Shown one piece after another: positions 21,157 to 33,829 of a stretch of DNA of 64,000 bases. Source of the DNA: Zopfochytrium polystomum (taxonomy: Eukaryota > Chytridiomycota > Chytridiomycetes > Chytridiales > Chytridiaceae); contig JAIVFJ010000136.1 in the NCBI GenBank assembly GCA_025765615.1, positions 109,501-173,500 on the forward strand, in the 5' to 3' direction. A program made the position numbers and the translations under genes. Position 1 is the stretch's first letter, and each line of letters starts with the position of its first letter. The notes beneath the pieces were generated by a model. That model was not told the origin of the DNA and did no database searches. It worked only from the letters and a program-made list of their open reading frames with translations.

Positions 21157-21695
21157 GCTTTCTTTCTTTCTTTCTTTCTTTTTTTTTTTTTCTTTTTTTC
21201 TTTTCCTTCTCCTTTCTTTCGTTCAGCTGTCACCAAGTCAGGCACCGTTTTCCAAAAAGGGGTTTCAAATGCATTTTCAAATGCGTTTTTAAAAGGAAAA
21301 AACTTCAAAATCCTTTTTTCACCATTTGCATCTTCATATTTTCTTCTTTGCATTGGATCGCCTTTTTGCACTGAATTTGCGCTGCGGTTGCACTGCAGAA
21401 TTATCGGAGAGAGGCTCTCTGGTGTGGGTTTTTTGATTCGGCCTCTTTTAGCAATTCCGTTTTGAAATATCAGGTGCAACGAACGTGCTGCCGGCCTTGG
21501 CGGTTCCCCCTTCTTGGCAGTGGACAAAATAATGACAAAAAGAAGGTGGTGGGACCGAGAGAGTGAGATCGAAACAGAGATAGGCAGACACAGTCAAGAA
21601 AAAACGCAAACAGACAGACCCGGACGTCTCTTCCCAGTGAGAGCGACGAGAACGACGACGACGGCGACAACGAACAACGAGCAGAGAGAGACGAC
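21157..21695. promoter_or_regulatory. Divergent promoter region MPP10 / GDP-mannose transporter
   Basis: 539 bases between two start codons facing apart. Contains a CTTT/T-rich microsatellite (about 21,158-21,215), a repeated CAAATGC(A/G)TTTT motif at 21,266-21,292 and a purine-rich GAGA region before the transporter ATG. No TATA box is obvious. Confidence 0.5.
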
Positions 21696-23110
21696 ATGGC
21701 GTCCGCGCTCTCGGGCCCAGCGGCAGCTATCACCGCCTACTGCGCGGCGTCCATCGTGAGTGGAAGGGTCCCTTCCCCCCCCTCCCCCCGTCCGCCCCAC
21801 CTCAAACCCATCCTCCAATCGATTTGGGCGGAGGCAAGCCCGCCGTGTACTGTTCCACAGAATACTAAACCCCTACCACGTCTTGGGGTCTAAAATTCAG
21901 TTGATGACGGTCACCAACAAGCTTATTCTATCCAGCTACGAGTTTCATATGAACTTCATTGTCCTCGCGGTCCAGGTTTGGCCATCCACCTCCATTAAAC
22001 CGTCTCCGAGCTGATCATCCAGTTTCTCAGTCGATTGTTTGCGTGGTTATCCTGGAGATCTGCCAAAAGCTTGGTTTTTTGACCCATCGTCCGTTCATGC
22101 TGGAAGATGCTAAGCGGTGGTTCCCAGTGTCGCTCGCCCTTGTGGTGATGATCTACACGGGATCGAAAGCTCTTCAGTACATGTCCATCCCTTTGTTTAC
22201 AATTTTCAAAAATCTGACGATCGTCCTGATCGCGTACGGCGAGCTTCTCTTTTACAACGGCGCACCAGTCACGCGGCTCGCCCTACTGTCCTTCCTCATG
22301 ATGATCTCATCCTCCGTCATAGCCGGTTCGAGGATCTGCCGGCTCTCATATTTCCACTAACCTCAATTTTGTCTGCTCGTTTGGCGATAGGTTGGGCTGA
22401 CATTTCTGCCGGGAAAGTGCTTAAAGACAACGCCAAAGAAGCTGGCATTTTCGTCACGTACTTCTGGATGGTTGCCAACTGCCTCACAACGGCCTTTTAC
22501 GCGCTTGCTATGCGGTCAAAAATCAAAGAAGTCGGACTCAAGGACTTTGACACAGTGTTCTACAACAATTTGCTGTCCATACCAATATTGCTAGTCTCGT
22601 CGCTGCTGTTTGAGCGAAATGAGTACTTGATTTCGGTGGACCGTTTCGTCGACCCCGGTGACGATTCGGACCAACTCTTTGGCCTTGTCGTTGCATTAGC
22701 TGTCAGCGGTATCACTGCCTTTGCCATCAGCTTTGGAACTTCTTGGTGTGTAAGAGTAACTTCATCTACGACCTATAGGTAAGGCCGAAGTCAATTCACC
22801 TTCGTTTTTCCAAGCTCATTGTAACGCTCTCCACTATAGCATGGTCGGAGCCTTAAACAAATTGCCGATCGCAGTTGCAGGGATGATGTTCTTCGATGAT
22901 CCTGTTACCGTCGGAGGAGTTCTGGGGGTCCTTATTGCTTTTTTCGCGGGAATCATCTACACTTACTCGAAAAGTACGAATAGCACCTTGCAACCACGAC
23001 ACACGCCGCTGCCAACAGTTGACCCCAGTCGCGAAAGACAAGCATCAGCAAAGAATGGCGGGAACGTTGTCATCTTCGATTCCGCTGACTCCTCAAAGGA
23101 GAGGGATTGA
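21696..23110 (+). CDS. VRG4: Golgi GDP-mannose transporter (Vrg4-type)
   Basis: Five exons: 21,696-21,755, 21,901-21,975, 22,031-22,325, 22,391-22,778 and 22,840-23,110, in phase, 362 residues. It exchanges cytosolic GDP-mannose for GMP across the Golgi membrane to supply protein and lipid mannosylation. Two family signatures are present: FYNN (about 22,558-22,569) and GALNK (about 22,847-22,861), the latter known from Vrg4 to be needed for GDP-mannose recognition. The rest is hydrophobic with about ten membrane helices ([35 protein letters not shown]). A Ser/Asn-rich cytosolic tail ends in KERD. Length fits the family. Confidence 0.95.
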
Positions 23111-23506
23111 GGGAGCTGTAGAGTAGATTTCCCCACTCATGTTTTCTCTTTCTCCTCCTAGCTTCCTCCTTCTTCTTCCCTCCTTTTCCTCTTTATTTCT
23201 GTTCCTGCTGTGCGCAAGTAGCACACCGCTTGTCACATCTGGTAATAAAGCGAGAAGAGATCGCTTCGCGCAGCGGTTGTGGACTGGTCTGCGTTTTTTG
23301 CAGGTATTGAGGGCAGGGAGGTCGCTCTCCGCATTTTTTTCCTTGTTCGAAAAACAGGCGGCAACAACCTCATTGGGACCACTGTCCGACTCTCCCGCCA
23401 CCGGCCGTTCCCTCCACCCGTCGCATCTCCTCCTGCCGAACGTAGTGGATAGTAGAATCTACCAAATCATCGGAATCTGCTGCCTGAGCGCTTTTGCGGT
23501 CGTCTG
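23111..23506 (+). promoter_or_regulatory. Intergenic between transporter and RasGEF
   Basis: Pyrimidine-rich tract (about 23,145-23,210) and no convincing ORF. Holds the transporter 3' UTR and the promoter of the RasGEF gene. Confidence 0.45.
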
Positions 23507-26500
23507 ATGGCGCTCAGAGATGCACTGGATGAGGCAGCGCTAGACATATCTCGCATCTATGACAATCTCCCGCTCGACCAGCAGCACGCCGTCATGGGTG
23601 AGGAGACTTCCATGTTCTCGATGGCTGCCACCGCTTCCCAGATGCCCCATTTACAGAGAGGAATGGGACTGAGCGCTGGTAGTGTGCAAACCTGATTTCT
23701 CCGCTTACCTCAAATATCGCCCTCAGAGCACCTACTGGAGAAGATCGCTTTGTCCTCGCCGTCGTTTGTCCAGCCGGCATCAGATCCTTCTCCGCCCTTC
23801 TTCGCTCATTCGCCAGATACGCGAAGCACCGAAAGTGATGCATGGCAAAAGATTTGTTTCAGCCTTGGCTCGTTGCGACAAACTCTGAAGACTGGGAAAC
23901 AGCCATCTCGGCGCGACAGCCCCCGGTCGACAGTGGAAAGCGGCGGCCCGGAGAGCAACAATCTACAAGGGGATATGATGGTCTTGGTGAAGGCGCCTGA
24001 GGGGGTTGATCCTGTCATAAGGATTTTAAGGCGCCTTCAGCGAAGCCCGGCGGCACGACTCTTATTTGACGGAGTTCAAATTACGACTCAGAGCAGTGAC
24101 ACGGGGGAGAAGGTGCGTCCCGAGTATATCTGCGGCTTCCTCTAAGTCCGTTTGGCGGAGTCAGAGGTCCAAGCTGGAAACCCTTGGAAACACTTTTTCT
24201 GTCATAGAAACCCACATGTCGACCATTCTTCTGTTAGCCCCGTCTGTCATTCTCCGCTCAACCTCCACACCAACCGACAGTGAAGTTCCAGAGTCATCAG
24301 CAAACTCAAGACCATCCCGGTCTGTCAGTAGCTATCCTGGAACGAGCCTTTCGCTCAACAGAGTGCTCACAGCGTCCACGGCCCTCTCTGCCATTATCAA
24401 AGCGGTTGTGTCAGTCCACAATGTGGAGATTCTGGACAGCCTTGTTGATCCACATCCCCTGGAGGAATACGGTGGCATAGTTGACGGTCTTGGGGAAGGC
24501 ATGAGCAAAGTGATGAAGTTTGTCAAATGTATTCGGGACTGGAATTCCGAACTGGGGAAGATCGATGATGCCAACGCCATTTACAATGGCCTTCTCAAAG
24601 AATCACTGGGTTTTGTTAGGTCTCTGCTCAAGCTTGTTGAGTTCTGTTACGCTGTCTTGAAACCCAAGGTCAACTCGAACCTCTTAGGTAAGTAGTCATG
24701 CGTTGTTGCAGATAGTGAAACACAACTGAATTGCTCTCATTTTGAAAGAATCTCATCACCCGCAGTCACAGCCTGACCGCCAGGACGGTGTGTTATTGGA
24801 CGAGGTCAGCGCCCGGCGAACCTTGCAAGCGTCTGTCGCCTCGGACGAGTCGGTCGCCCCTGTAAAGCAAGGCATGAAGAATTCTGACATTGATTCTGCC
24901 ATGTCTACGAGCCCATCGACCTCAACAGAAACTGCGGGAGTAAACACTGCGCGAGCGGAAACGGCTGTTGATCGGCTTATAGCGCAGGAGGATGTAAGCC
25001 CTGGCTTTCGCGAGATTTCATGCTTTAACATCTGGGACTTTGCATATTCAGCGTGACTTTCTGCCCAGGCGAAGCCGTAAGTTAATAATCGTCCCGCCCC
25101 TTCACTAATCACCGCCGTAATCGGGCTGGTCCTGAGTAGATTCAAGCCCGTCCGGTTTCGGACATCAGATTCTTCACCGGCCCGGCTCGCAGCTTGTTCG
25201 CATTGTGTCGACAAACGAATGGCGGGTCAAATTTCCGCCTGACGAGGATCCAGATAACTTGCCCGTAGATTCACACAACGTTGTTGCAGGGAAACCAACC
25301 AAAGTGAAAGAGGATCGTTGGTCAAGAATGCTTTCCGAGGTTGTTATTCCTGGCCGTCCAAACCTTTCATCTTCAGCCTCCGCGATTTCAGAGGGGACCG
25401 AAGACACTCATAGTCTCTCCTCTGGGGCTTTGGACCTTACCCCACCTGCCACGCCAGATCATCATGACCTCCAGCCGCTGTCGATGGATGGTGCTAGCTC
25501 GTCCAGCACTCACGACGAAAAATCTGGTCGTCGGCGTGTAATTAACGCTGCGATGGGTAAAGGAAGTTCGGCAGAAGAGTCTGCGACACCAGTGCCTCGG
25601 TTTCGGCGCAACTCCAGCAGCAGGGCGTCCAACACGAGCGGGGAGAATCAGTCCTCCATCGCGAACTCGGAGAATGACAGCGTCCGGATAACTTTTGAAA
25701 GTTTGAAAACCGTTGGCAGGCGCGGTGGCCAGGGAATACCTACATATGACTCCCAGGGCCGACGTATCGGGACATTTGACCGTGGAATCTTCTTCTCCGA
25801 GACCGAAATGGCAGACACCGAAGACGACCCATTGAATAGGAATGTTTCAATCAAGGGCAACCTTCTTCATATGATAGAGGATGGCTTTGACGTTTTGGTG
25901 ATGGAGAAAATTGCAGGTAGACTTCATATTATTGCGGGGACAGCTGAAAAGCTTGTTCACCGTCTCGCTGACGATGAAGCGTTTGGTGAGTTTCGCAACT
26001 AAGCGAGTTAGTTACGCTAAGAGAAGGGATCTAGATATTGAGTATGTGGATTGCATGGTTCAAATGCACAGCTTCTTCATCCCAGCGATGGACCTGCTGG
26101 ACAATCTTGTTGCGCGATTCTATGTGCAGCCTCCAGAAAATCCAGCAGACGGAGAGCGAGAGTACTTTTTAAAATGGAAGAGGCCCATTCAACTCAAGTT
26201 AGTTACTTCCTTTTTTGCGTCTTTTTTTGTTTGTCAGTTAGTAGAACTAACGCCCCTCGCAATGTTAGGGTTCTCACCGTCATTGCCCGTTGGGTGAAAT
26301 TGCAGGCAGAAGAATTTGAACGGGATGCGGCGCTCCGGGAAAGGCTTCAAGTGTTTCTGGCGGAAATTTGGTCGGCAGGATTTCGAAGCGAGGCAGACCG
26401 GATTCGGCGTGTTTTAACCGTGCAAGTTAGTGAACGCAACTTTCGGATGGGCCGCCTGACTAATCCAATTGTACTGAACAGGTGCTTTCAACAGCATGGA

Positions 26501-28023
26501 GGTCGAAGAGTATTCCTGTTTCACATGGCTTCTTCCTTGATGATGAGGGCGAAGATGGTGGCACAACCAGTGCGCCCTCTCAACATAAGCCCATTTCTCG
26601 AAACCCATTGTTGTCATTTGGTAACGCCATCGATGCGACCATCCCCGAGCTATCCACCTCAATGTCGCCCCAGGAAATATCTCCGTGTTTATTTTACGAC
26701 GCCCGCGAGATTGCAAGATACTTGACTATAGTCGATCAGAGCATTTTCAGTTCGATAAGCACCTTTGACTATTTGTTGAAACTCTCTGGTTCAAACTATG
26801 AGCATGTAAACTCCTCTAAAAGGGATACGGGTCCAGGCCGAATCGATTATTTTGTTCAACGTTCAAACTTGGTATAGCTGTTCTGTTTACTTGTTATCCC
26901 AACTTGAAATTGACTCTGATGTCAATGGCACCGTCTTCTTGATGATTGCAACCAGGTCCGCAACTGGGTTGCACTTGAAATTTGCAGCACTCGGCAAACG
27001 AAAGCCCGACGCAAGACCATCGAAAAGTTTCTTCATGTGGCTAAACACTGTCGTGAACTCAATAACTTTCACTCGTGTCTGCTGATCATGAGCGCTCTGC
27101 TTTCCCCAGCTGTGCAACGGCTTAAGCGAACTTGGAAAGGAGTGTCCGCCAAAGATATGCTCTCGTTGCAGTACCTGGAAAAGTTTCTGGATCCCTCTGG
27201 CAACATGCGATCCTACCGTCGAGCTTACGCCGCTGCACGTCCACCGTCGATTCCCTTCTTCCCAGTGGTCATGAAGGATATAACTTTCCTAAATGACGGT
27301 AATGCGAGTACGAGACCAGCCCACCCGGCGACCCCGATTCAGTTACCAACCCAAAACCTCAGTGGTTTAGACCAAGATCGTGGTATCACAGCGCATCTAG
27401 GATCTTTTGAGGACGCTCAGAACTCAAGGACTGTAAACACCCCGCAGCAGCCCAGCGGCGGCGTACGCGCAGCTGAAGCAAGCTCGTCCAACCTAGCAAG
27501 CGTGGTGGCCTCCGGCCCCACGGACACACGCTTGGCGCCACATTCGTCGACAGCCGCTGGGCCAGTTTTAACGCCGGCGCCACCATCTGGAGCGGCGGTA
27601 GTCGATGCTTCCTCCTCCTCTTCAACAACGGCTGGCAGCGCGCCGGCACTCCTCATAAACTTCGACAAATACCGTACGATTGTTCAACTGCTTGCACGAT
27701 ACACGACGGCGGCCACTGAGCAGTACGAGTTCGCTCCTCTTCTACTTCCAATAGTCCGACGAATATCGGCGTGTACAGTTGTTGGGACTGCTGGGGAGGT
27801 CTCGTCCGCTGGTTCCACCTCTGGATTTTCGGGCTTACTGCACAACCCAGTCTTTCCTCCTCCCACTGTTGGTACCATCGAGAGCGGCGGTGCATCGGGA
27901 GTCATGTACGCCGAAGCCCTTGCTCTGACTGTGGAGCGCCGCCTATCAGGCGCGGCTGACGAACGCGCCATGACTGTTGCATGGGAATGGGCTGTTCAGA
28001 TCGACGTGGATGAGCCGGCCTAA
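23507..28023 (+). CDS. Ras-family guanine nucleotide exchange factor (Cdc25/RasGEF)
   Basis: Multi-exon gene encoding a protein of probably more than 1,200 residues. An N-terminal helical region precedes a Ser-rich linker (25,330-25,690). The RasGEF N-terminal module starts at IKGNLLHMIEDGFDVLVMEK (about 25,852-25,911) and continues after an intron with MVQMHSFFIPAMDLLDNL. The catalytic CDC25 domain starts near ISPCLFYDAREIARYLT (about 26,680) and holds RNWVALEICS (about 26,958) after an intron (26,871-26,954), NNFHSCLLIMSAL, RLKRTW and FFPVVMKDITFLNDGN (about 27,258-27,305), where Ras helical-hairpin contacts lie in the family. The C-terminus is Ala/Ser/Pro-rich. It should load GTP on a Ras-type GTPase at a membrane. 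Start and several 5' splice sites are less certain. Confidence 0.87.
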
Positions 28024-28719
28024 CAGTTGGGCGTCAGCCCTTGCCGTCGCGCTGTGTTTTCCCCGTTTACCACACACTCTGTCCGCTCTACGTCTCGGGA
28101 GCTTGTTTGCTCCCTGTTTTAAACCTTGCTCGCGCGCTTCTATTTCAATTTATGCCTCATGGTCTAAATTTTGGCTCGTACTTTTGCTGTTGCGGCACGT
28201 CTCGTCATCTTCAGCTACATCAACGGACTCTTTTTTTCTCTCCTTCCCTGCCTGCATGCACATTCCCGCGAAAACCCCCAGCTCCCCCACTCACCCACCC
28301 AAATACAACGCTTATCTGTCAAACATCCATGATGCTTCTTTTGCCAACGCGATCCGACCTCACACACCCTCTCCGCTCCCACACGTCATTTCTTTGGTCT
28401 GTTGCCCCGGTATTTTTTTCCCTTTTCTTTTCGTTTGCTTTTGTTTTGTTTTTTCCTCGCTCTGCTTGCCTGACCGTTCTCTGACTCTTCTGGCACCCGA
28501 GCTCTCTCTCTCTTCCTGCGACTTGTTCTACCCTTACCCTTTTTCCATGTGGAATATAATTCTGACGTACTGGACGTTTGGCGGCGCTTGGGCTTGACCA
28601 GATGGCAGGGGGGTGTGCCTGTCTGTTTGCGTAAGTTTTCCTCTGGTATTGTGGGAATGTTGCTAGTGGCTTTTCATACGCGAACGTGGAGAAAGCGTGG
28701 AAGAAGCGAGAGGGCGTGT

Positions 28720-28766
<47 letters not shown>

Positions 28767-28937
28767 ACGAGAGAGCGATGAGTGTGCTACCTTCGTGTAA
28801 AAAAAAAACCTTTGGGGAAAAACGTGGAACGAGAAAGAAGATTTATTTACAGTATGAAACCAAAGAAAAAAGAAAGAAAAAGAAAAAAACAGGAAACCAA
28901 TACGAAAAAAAACAAAAAACAAAGAGATTGGGCGAAA
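28024..28937 (+). other. Intergenic between RasGEF and SAR1
   Basis: About 0.9 kb, pyrimidine-rich 3' UTR-like sequence, then a (GT)n microsatellite at about 28,725-28,764 and an A-rich tract (28,799-28,920) just before the SAR1 start. Long ORFs here come from simple sequence. No gene supported. Confidence 0.55.
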
Positions 28938-30599
28938 ATGTTCCTGTTCAACTGGCTGTGGGATGTCCTTAGCAGTCTCGGTAAGCCTCCACTCACCCAG
29001 CACCGCCAACGTTGATTGATCAATGTGGACCCACCGCCACGCGCTTGCTACCCCCGGACGCGAATCGATCGCGCGATGGCAAGGGGGGCTGGACATGCGG
29101 AGCTATGAGGGGGGGAAAGGCGAGGCAGGCGTGTCTGGCTTCAAGACCGGAAAAATGCGACTCACCTGCCCAGACAACTAGCGTTCGGAGAGGACCAGTA
29201 AACCAGCATACTCTCGCGACCCAACTCCCCACTGTCGCTGGGCGCCTTCGTTGCCCTTTCGTCCGCCCCTTCTTTCTTTCCCTATGGACCCGATGTTAAT
29301 CTGGAGCTGGATCCGCTGATCGGAGATCTCTGCACAACACCGAACATGATCTTCCACCACGCACTCTGCACTCTTTCCCCAGTCAGTTTGCGCATCCATC
29401 GCCCGCCTCATCAGAACGCATACCTCCATCAAACTTTCAGCGCGATGCGCGATGTTTCCGTTCAGCAGATCGCGAGATGGGAAGAATACCCTCAATCCCT
29501 CTAGATCTGGCATTCGTGCAGCAGAAGCTTTGAGAAGCCACCGATTACTATCACCCGCGGAATGGACGCCTTTCAGAATTCGTTTTTCCCGTCTCCCTCA
29601 CCTCTTTCCTTTTTTTTTTTTTTTTTTTTTTCCCTCCGAATGACGCAGGGCTCGTCAACAAAAATGCGAAGATTCTCTTCCTTGGCTTGGACAATGCAGG
29701 AAAGACCACGCTTCTTCACATGTTGAAGAACGATCGCGTGGCGCAGCTCCAACCCACGCTTCACCCGAGTAAGTTCTTTTTTTTGTTCAATGACACCGTT
29801 TGCAAACAATTTTCACAGCCTCTGAGGAGCTTGCGATTGGACAAGTGAAGTTTACAACGTACGATTTGGGTGGCCACCAGCAAGGTAAGACAAACTCCAT
29901 TTCCAGCGCGTCTTGCTTAACGAAGTGTGTGCTACGATTGCCAGCACGTCGCTTGTGGAGGGATTACTTCCCGGAAGTTGACGGAATCGTCTATCTAGTG
30001 GACTGCGCTGATCGTGAGAGATTCGCAGAGAGCAAAGTGGAGCTGGATGTACGTGCTTCCTTATCTTTAACCGCGATTGAATGCAAACTAATTTTATCAA
30101 ACACTTTTTTCCCGACTGTCGGGGCAAATTTTTTTTCACTTTTTTTTCTTCGGCAGTCACTTCTCTCAATCGAGGGACTCGCGCGTGTTCCGTTCCTGGT
30201 TCTTGGAAACAAAATCGACATGGCCGGTGCAGTGTCCGAGGAGGAGCTCCGCCACCACTTGGGTCTTCTTCAGACGACCGGGAAGGGGAAAGTTCCGCTG
30301 AAGGACGTGCGTCCTGTCGAGCTCTTCATGTGCTCTGTTATCCTGCGACAGGGATACGGCGATGGTTTGTGCCTTCTGCGTCATGATGTCTTTTTTTTTA
30401 TTTTTTATTTTTTTTTTTTTACGCTCAACGCACTCTCACGATCGGCGAGATAGGACCCTCCAATCCGCTTGCTCCTCTCTCTCTCTCTTACTCTCTCTTT
30501 CTGACTGTCGTTCCCGTCTCACACCCCCCTCTTCCTTCCTAACCCTTTCTTTTTCATCAAACACACACAGGCTTCAGGTGGCTCTCGCAATACATTTAA
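28938..30599 (+). CDS. SAR1: Small COPII GTPase Sar1
   Basis: Six exons: 28,938-28,980, 29,649-29,768, 29,819-29,884, 29,945-30,048, 30,157-30,364 and 30,571-30,599, giving 189 residues, the usual family length. Sar1-GTP inserts its N-terminal amphipathic helix into ER membrane and recruits Sec23/24. Seen: N-terminal [15 protein letters not shown] (membrane helix), P-loop GLDNAGKT, switch II DLGGHQ, NKID, and the conserved end GFRWLSQYI. The start is fixed because exon 1 encodes the typical Sar1 N-terminus. Intron 1 is unusually long (668 bp) for this window and has a T tract of about 20 just before its 3' end. Confidence 0.96.
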
Positions 30600-31279
30600 A
30601 TTTTTTGAGTTGCCTCGTTCGATGTGTGTGCGTGTTTGGGTGCTGGGTCGGGGTCCGCAATGGGGTACCTTGGGGCTATCTGTCTCCACCGTGTGGGAGT
30701 GTGGTTTCAATGTGGCCTCCCGTTTTTTTTTGTCTCTTTCCAAATTTCGTTTCTTCTTTTTTTTTTTCCCCTGGCGCCACCCGACGCCACACAAAACAGG
30801 ATGGAGTGAGACCTTTGCCTCATTTGCTTCTTCATTTTGATTTTTGCCTTTTCTTTTCAAAGTGTTCTCTCCCACTCATAATAAGGAATTCTCCCATTTC
30901 TGGCAGTGAGTCTGTCTGTCTGTCTGTCTGTCGGTCTCCATTGTTGGCTCTGGACCAATCAGACACCCGCCCACACCATGTTTAATGTTTCAGGTTGGCC
31001 CGACACGTCTCAGACACTGTTCCAAATAATTTCCAAAAAAAAAAAAAAAAAAAAAAAAAAAAGGAGAGGAAACGCAGGAAAGTCAAAGCAAAAAAAAAAA
31101 AAAGAAAAAGGGGGGAAAACGCCACCAACTCTCCCGCCCTCGTATAAAAGAGGAGAGTTCCCCTACCACACCCTCCATCCAACCACAAACGTAGACCCAA
31201 TAGAATACAGAATCCCCTCACTTCCACCAAGCCTTTCCACCACCAACTCAGCCGCACCAACACTCCATCTCTATTCAAC
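30600..31279 (+). promoter_or_regulatory. Intergenic and promoter of the repeat surface protein gene
   Basis: Contains a (GTCT)n tract near 30,907-30,930, a run of 28 A (31,035-31,062), a second A-rich run, and a good TATA box (TATAAAAG at 31,143-31,150) about 130 bases before the next ATG. A CA-rich 5' UTR follows. Confidence 0.6.
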
Positions 31280-31882
31280 ATGCAGTTCACCACCGTTGCC
31301 GCTATCCTCGCCTTCGCATCCGCCGCTCAGGCCGCCTACTACGGCACCGAGCCTGTCTCCACCGGGTCCAAAGCAGCCCCCGAGAAGGACTACTACGGCG
31401 CCAGCCCGTCCTCCACCGCCTCCAAGGCCGCACCGTACGACAATGACAACTACGCCCCGTCTCCCTCCGCCACGGGCTCCAAAGCCGCCCCGCAAGAATA
31501 CGGCGCCCCCGTTCCAAGTGCGACCGGCTCCAAGGCCGCGCCTTCCGCCACGCCCGAGTACGGCGCCACCGGCAGCAAGGCCGCCCCGTCCGCTTCGTCG
31601 ACGCCCGCCGGGTACTACGTCGCACCCCCCGCAAGCTCCACCCCTGCCGCTACTGGCAGCAAAGCGGCGCCCTCGGTCGACTACACCCCGACCTGCGGCG
31701 ACTCCACTCCGCTGGCCACGGGAAGCAAGGCTGCACCGTCTTCGACGTCCACGCCCTACGCCGCAAAGAATACTTACTCGCAGAACAGCTCCAACATTGT
31801 GTACTCTGGTGCTTACCAATCTAGCTCCGCCCACGCTGGCTTCCTCGCCGCCGCTTTGGGTGTGGCCGCCCTTTTCCTTTGA
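31280..31882 (+). CDS. Secreted, GPI-like surface protein with ATGSKAAP repeats
   Basis: Single-exon, 200 residues. A clear signal peptide (MQFTTVAAILAFASAAQA) is followed by a low-complexity Ser/Thr/Ala/Pro/Tyr region with seven or eight units built on [AT][TS]GSKAAP, spaced by YYG/YGA motifs. The end is SSSAHAGFLAAALGVAALFL, a hydrophobic tail after small residues, as in GPI-anchored wall proteins. I do not recognise a family. The strong TATA box, long pyrimidine- and CA-rich leader and biased codons (GCC, AAG, TCC) suggest high expression. Role in wall or surface is inferred. Confidence 0.82.
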   Translation: MQFTTVAAILAFASAAQAAYYGTEPVSTGSKAAPEKDYYGASPSSTASKAAPYDNDNYAPSPSATGSKAAPQEYGAPVPSATGSKAAPSATPEYGATGSKAAPSASSTPAGYYVAPPASSTPAATGSKAAPSVDYTPTCGDSTPLATGSKAAPSSTSTPYAAKNTYSQNSSNIVYSGAYQSSSAHAGFLAAALGVAALFL

Positions 31883-32193
31883 ATATTCTTTCCTGCAAAT
31901 CCAATTTTGTTCTGTTTTTTTTTTGCCGCCCACGAGCCCCTATCCTTCTTCCCTGTGTCACATTCCGTATGTCGGGAATATATAATGATTTCAAAATGAG
32001 TTGTACGCTTTTCTATGGTAGTAGTAGAATTGAAGTTGTCGCCTTCTTGCACGCGGGATGTCGGTCGGGTCTGGAGGCTCGCCGTTGACATGTGCTGCGA
32101 GGCAGGTATCACGTGATGAAAATGACATGGCTTGTGAAGAGGTTGGGTTTGCACCTCTGCGAAATCCTGTGAATTTTTGAACCATCCGGAACA

Positions 32194-33140
32194 ATGGTGA
32201 GCCCACCCAAACACCACCAACTCTCACCTTCAGCGTCGGCCCCCCGCTGATGGTCTCGGGCGATCACTCCAGCTTTTCGTTTGCGGCAGGCCCGATCTTC
32301 ACTACGCGGGGCGGGTGCCCTGCATGAGATGGACGAGATGGATGGGATGAGATGGAATGGGATGGGATGGGATGGGACGTGATGGAACGGATGGGATCCG
32401 ACGGTTGACCCGTCGTTGGAGATACCGAATGGACCCGGAAGGCCACCCCGCTTCGATCGCCCCCTTTCCCTTATCTCACTACCTCTATCACGCAACATCC
32501 GCACTGCGGCGGTCTTTCCACACAGCCGGGAGTCCCTGCTCCCTCGATCCGATCTTCAGCACACGGTCTCCTAACACTTGCTTTTTGTTCCCTCCAAAAA
32601 CCTTAGTCGGTCGTCGTCCCGGACAAGAACCAGTTCCAGCACATTCTGCGTCTCCTCAACACCAATGTTGACGGAAAGCGCAAGATCATGTACTCCTTGA
32701 CCGCAATCAAGGGTGTCGGCCGCCGCTTCTCTAACCTGGTCTGCAAGAAGGCTGACATTGACATGAACAAGCGGTAAGCGTCGCGCCGATACCCGTCCCT
32801 GCTGACGAATCCCCCGCTGCACGTCTCCCCCTGCGACAGTGCCGGTGAGCTCACCAACGACGAGCTGGAGCGCATTGTCACCATCATGCAGAACCCCGCC
32901 CAGTACAAGATCCCCAACTGGTTCCTGAACAGGCAGAAGGACATTCGCGACGGCAAGTACACTCACAGCTTGGCCAACATGGTTGACAACAAGCTCCGTG
33001 AGGACCTTGAGCGCCTGAAGAAGATTCGCGCTCACCGTGGTCTTCGTCACTACTGGGGCGTCCGTGTCCGTGGTCAGCACACCAAGACCACTGGCCGTCG
33101 CGGTCGCACTGTCGGTGTCAGCAAGAAGAAGGGTGGATAA
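32194..33140 (+). CDS. RPS18: 40S ribosomal protein S18 (uS13)
   Basis: Three exons: 32,194-32,196, 32,607-32,773 and 32,840-33,140, giving 156 residues, as expected. The start codon alone forms the coding part of exon 1, followed at once by a GT donor and a 410-bp intron; such early introns are common in fungal ribosomal protein genes. The protein sits in the head of the 40S subunit near the P site. Seen: [59 protein letters not shown] and the basic end [17 protein letters not shown]. Assignment is essentially certain. Confidence 0.97.
32327..32400 (+). repeat. GATGG minisatellite in RPS18 intron 1
   Basis: Irregular tandem units of GATGG/GATGGGAT/GATGAGAT over about 70 bases inside the first intron. 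Confidence 0.8.
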
Positions 33141-33494
33141 GGGGTGTACCTGCTTGCTGGTGATCTGGTGATGATGGATGGATTTACAGAAGGGGAGGGT
33201 GTCTCCCAATACAATCACTTTCGAAGGCCACTCCTTTTTATCGTACTCCGTCATTTGTTCACCGCTGTGACGGGCACTACACGAGTAGTTGCCGTCAGAA
33301 ATCTTCAGCACGGGATGCTCAATCCACGAACTGTGCAACATGTTTGGGAACGGATCCAAGAAATCGTTTCATAACGACAGCATCTCTCCCCATTGCCAAC
33401 GAGTCAACGACCCACAGGACTGTCATCGCGCAAAAGCGAAACCCCAAAACGACCCGACCTTAAACAAAAGAAAAGCAAAACGGAAAAGGAGAGC
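33141..33494. other. Convergent intergenic, no gene seen
   Basis: Short 3'-3' gap between RPS18 and the lectin gene. Only UTR-like sequence. Confidence 0.5.
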
Positions 33495-33791
33495 TCAGAA
33501 GCGCTTATACGCCTTGGGGGCGACGCGCCGTTGATAGTAGAGGAACCCCGCCAAACCCCCACCAGCCACCAATAGTAAGATTATGAGAACGGTCACAATG
33601 CCGGGTCCACTGCTGGTCGATTTGGGCTTCCCCTTGGTGCCCTTCTTCAAGGTTGGTGTGGCTTTGTGGCCGCCGCCAGTCTTGGTCCCCAGCGAAGTTG
33701 TGCCGGCGTTCTTTGGCTGAGGAGGGGGCTTCGTTTTGGCCTGAAGGTAGATAGTTGTCGGAGGAAAGGATGAGCAAGCGACATGACCCAC

Positions 33792-33829
<38 letters not shown>

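Noticed and set aside
31035..31062. 28-A run as the poly(A) tail of an inserted retrocopy
   Set aside because: No target duplication and no coding remnant upstream; fits a simple promoter A tract.
30906..31985. 359-codon plus-strand ORF and a Gly/Arg-rich minus-strand ORF over 31,271-31,933
   Set aside because: Out-of-frame readings of the ATGSKAAP repeat gene, which has a signal peptide and its own promoter.
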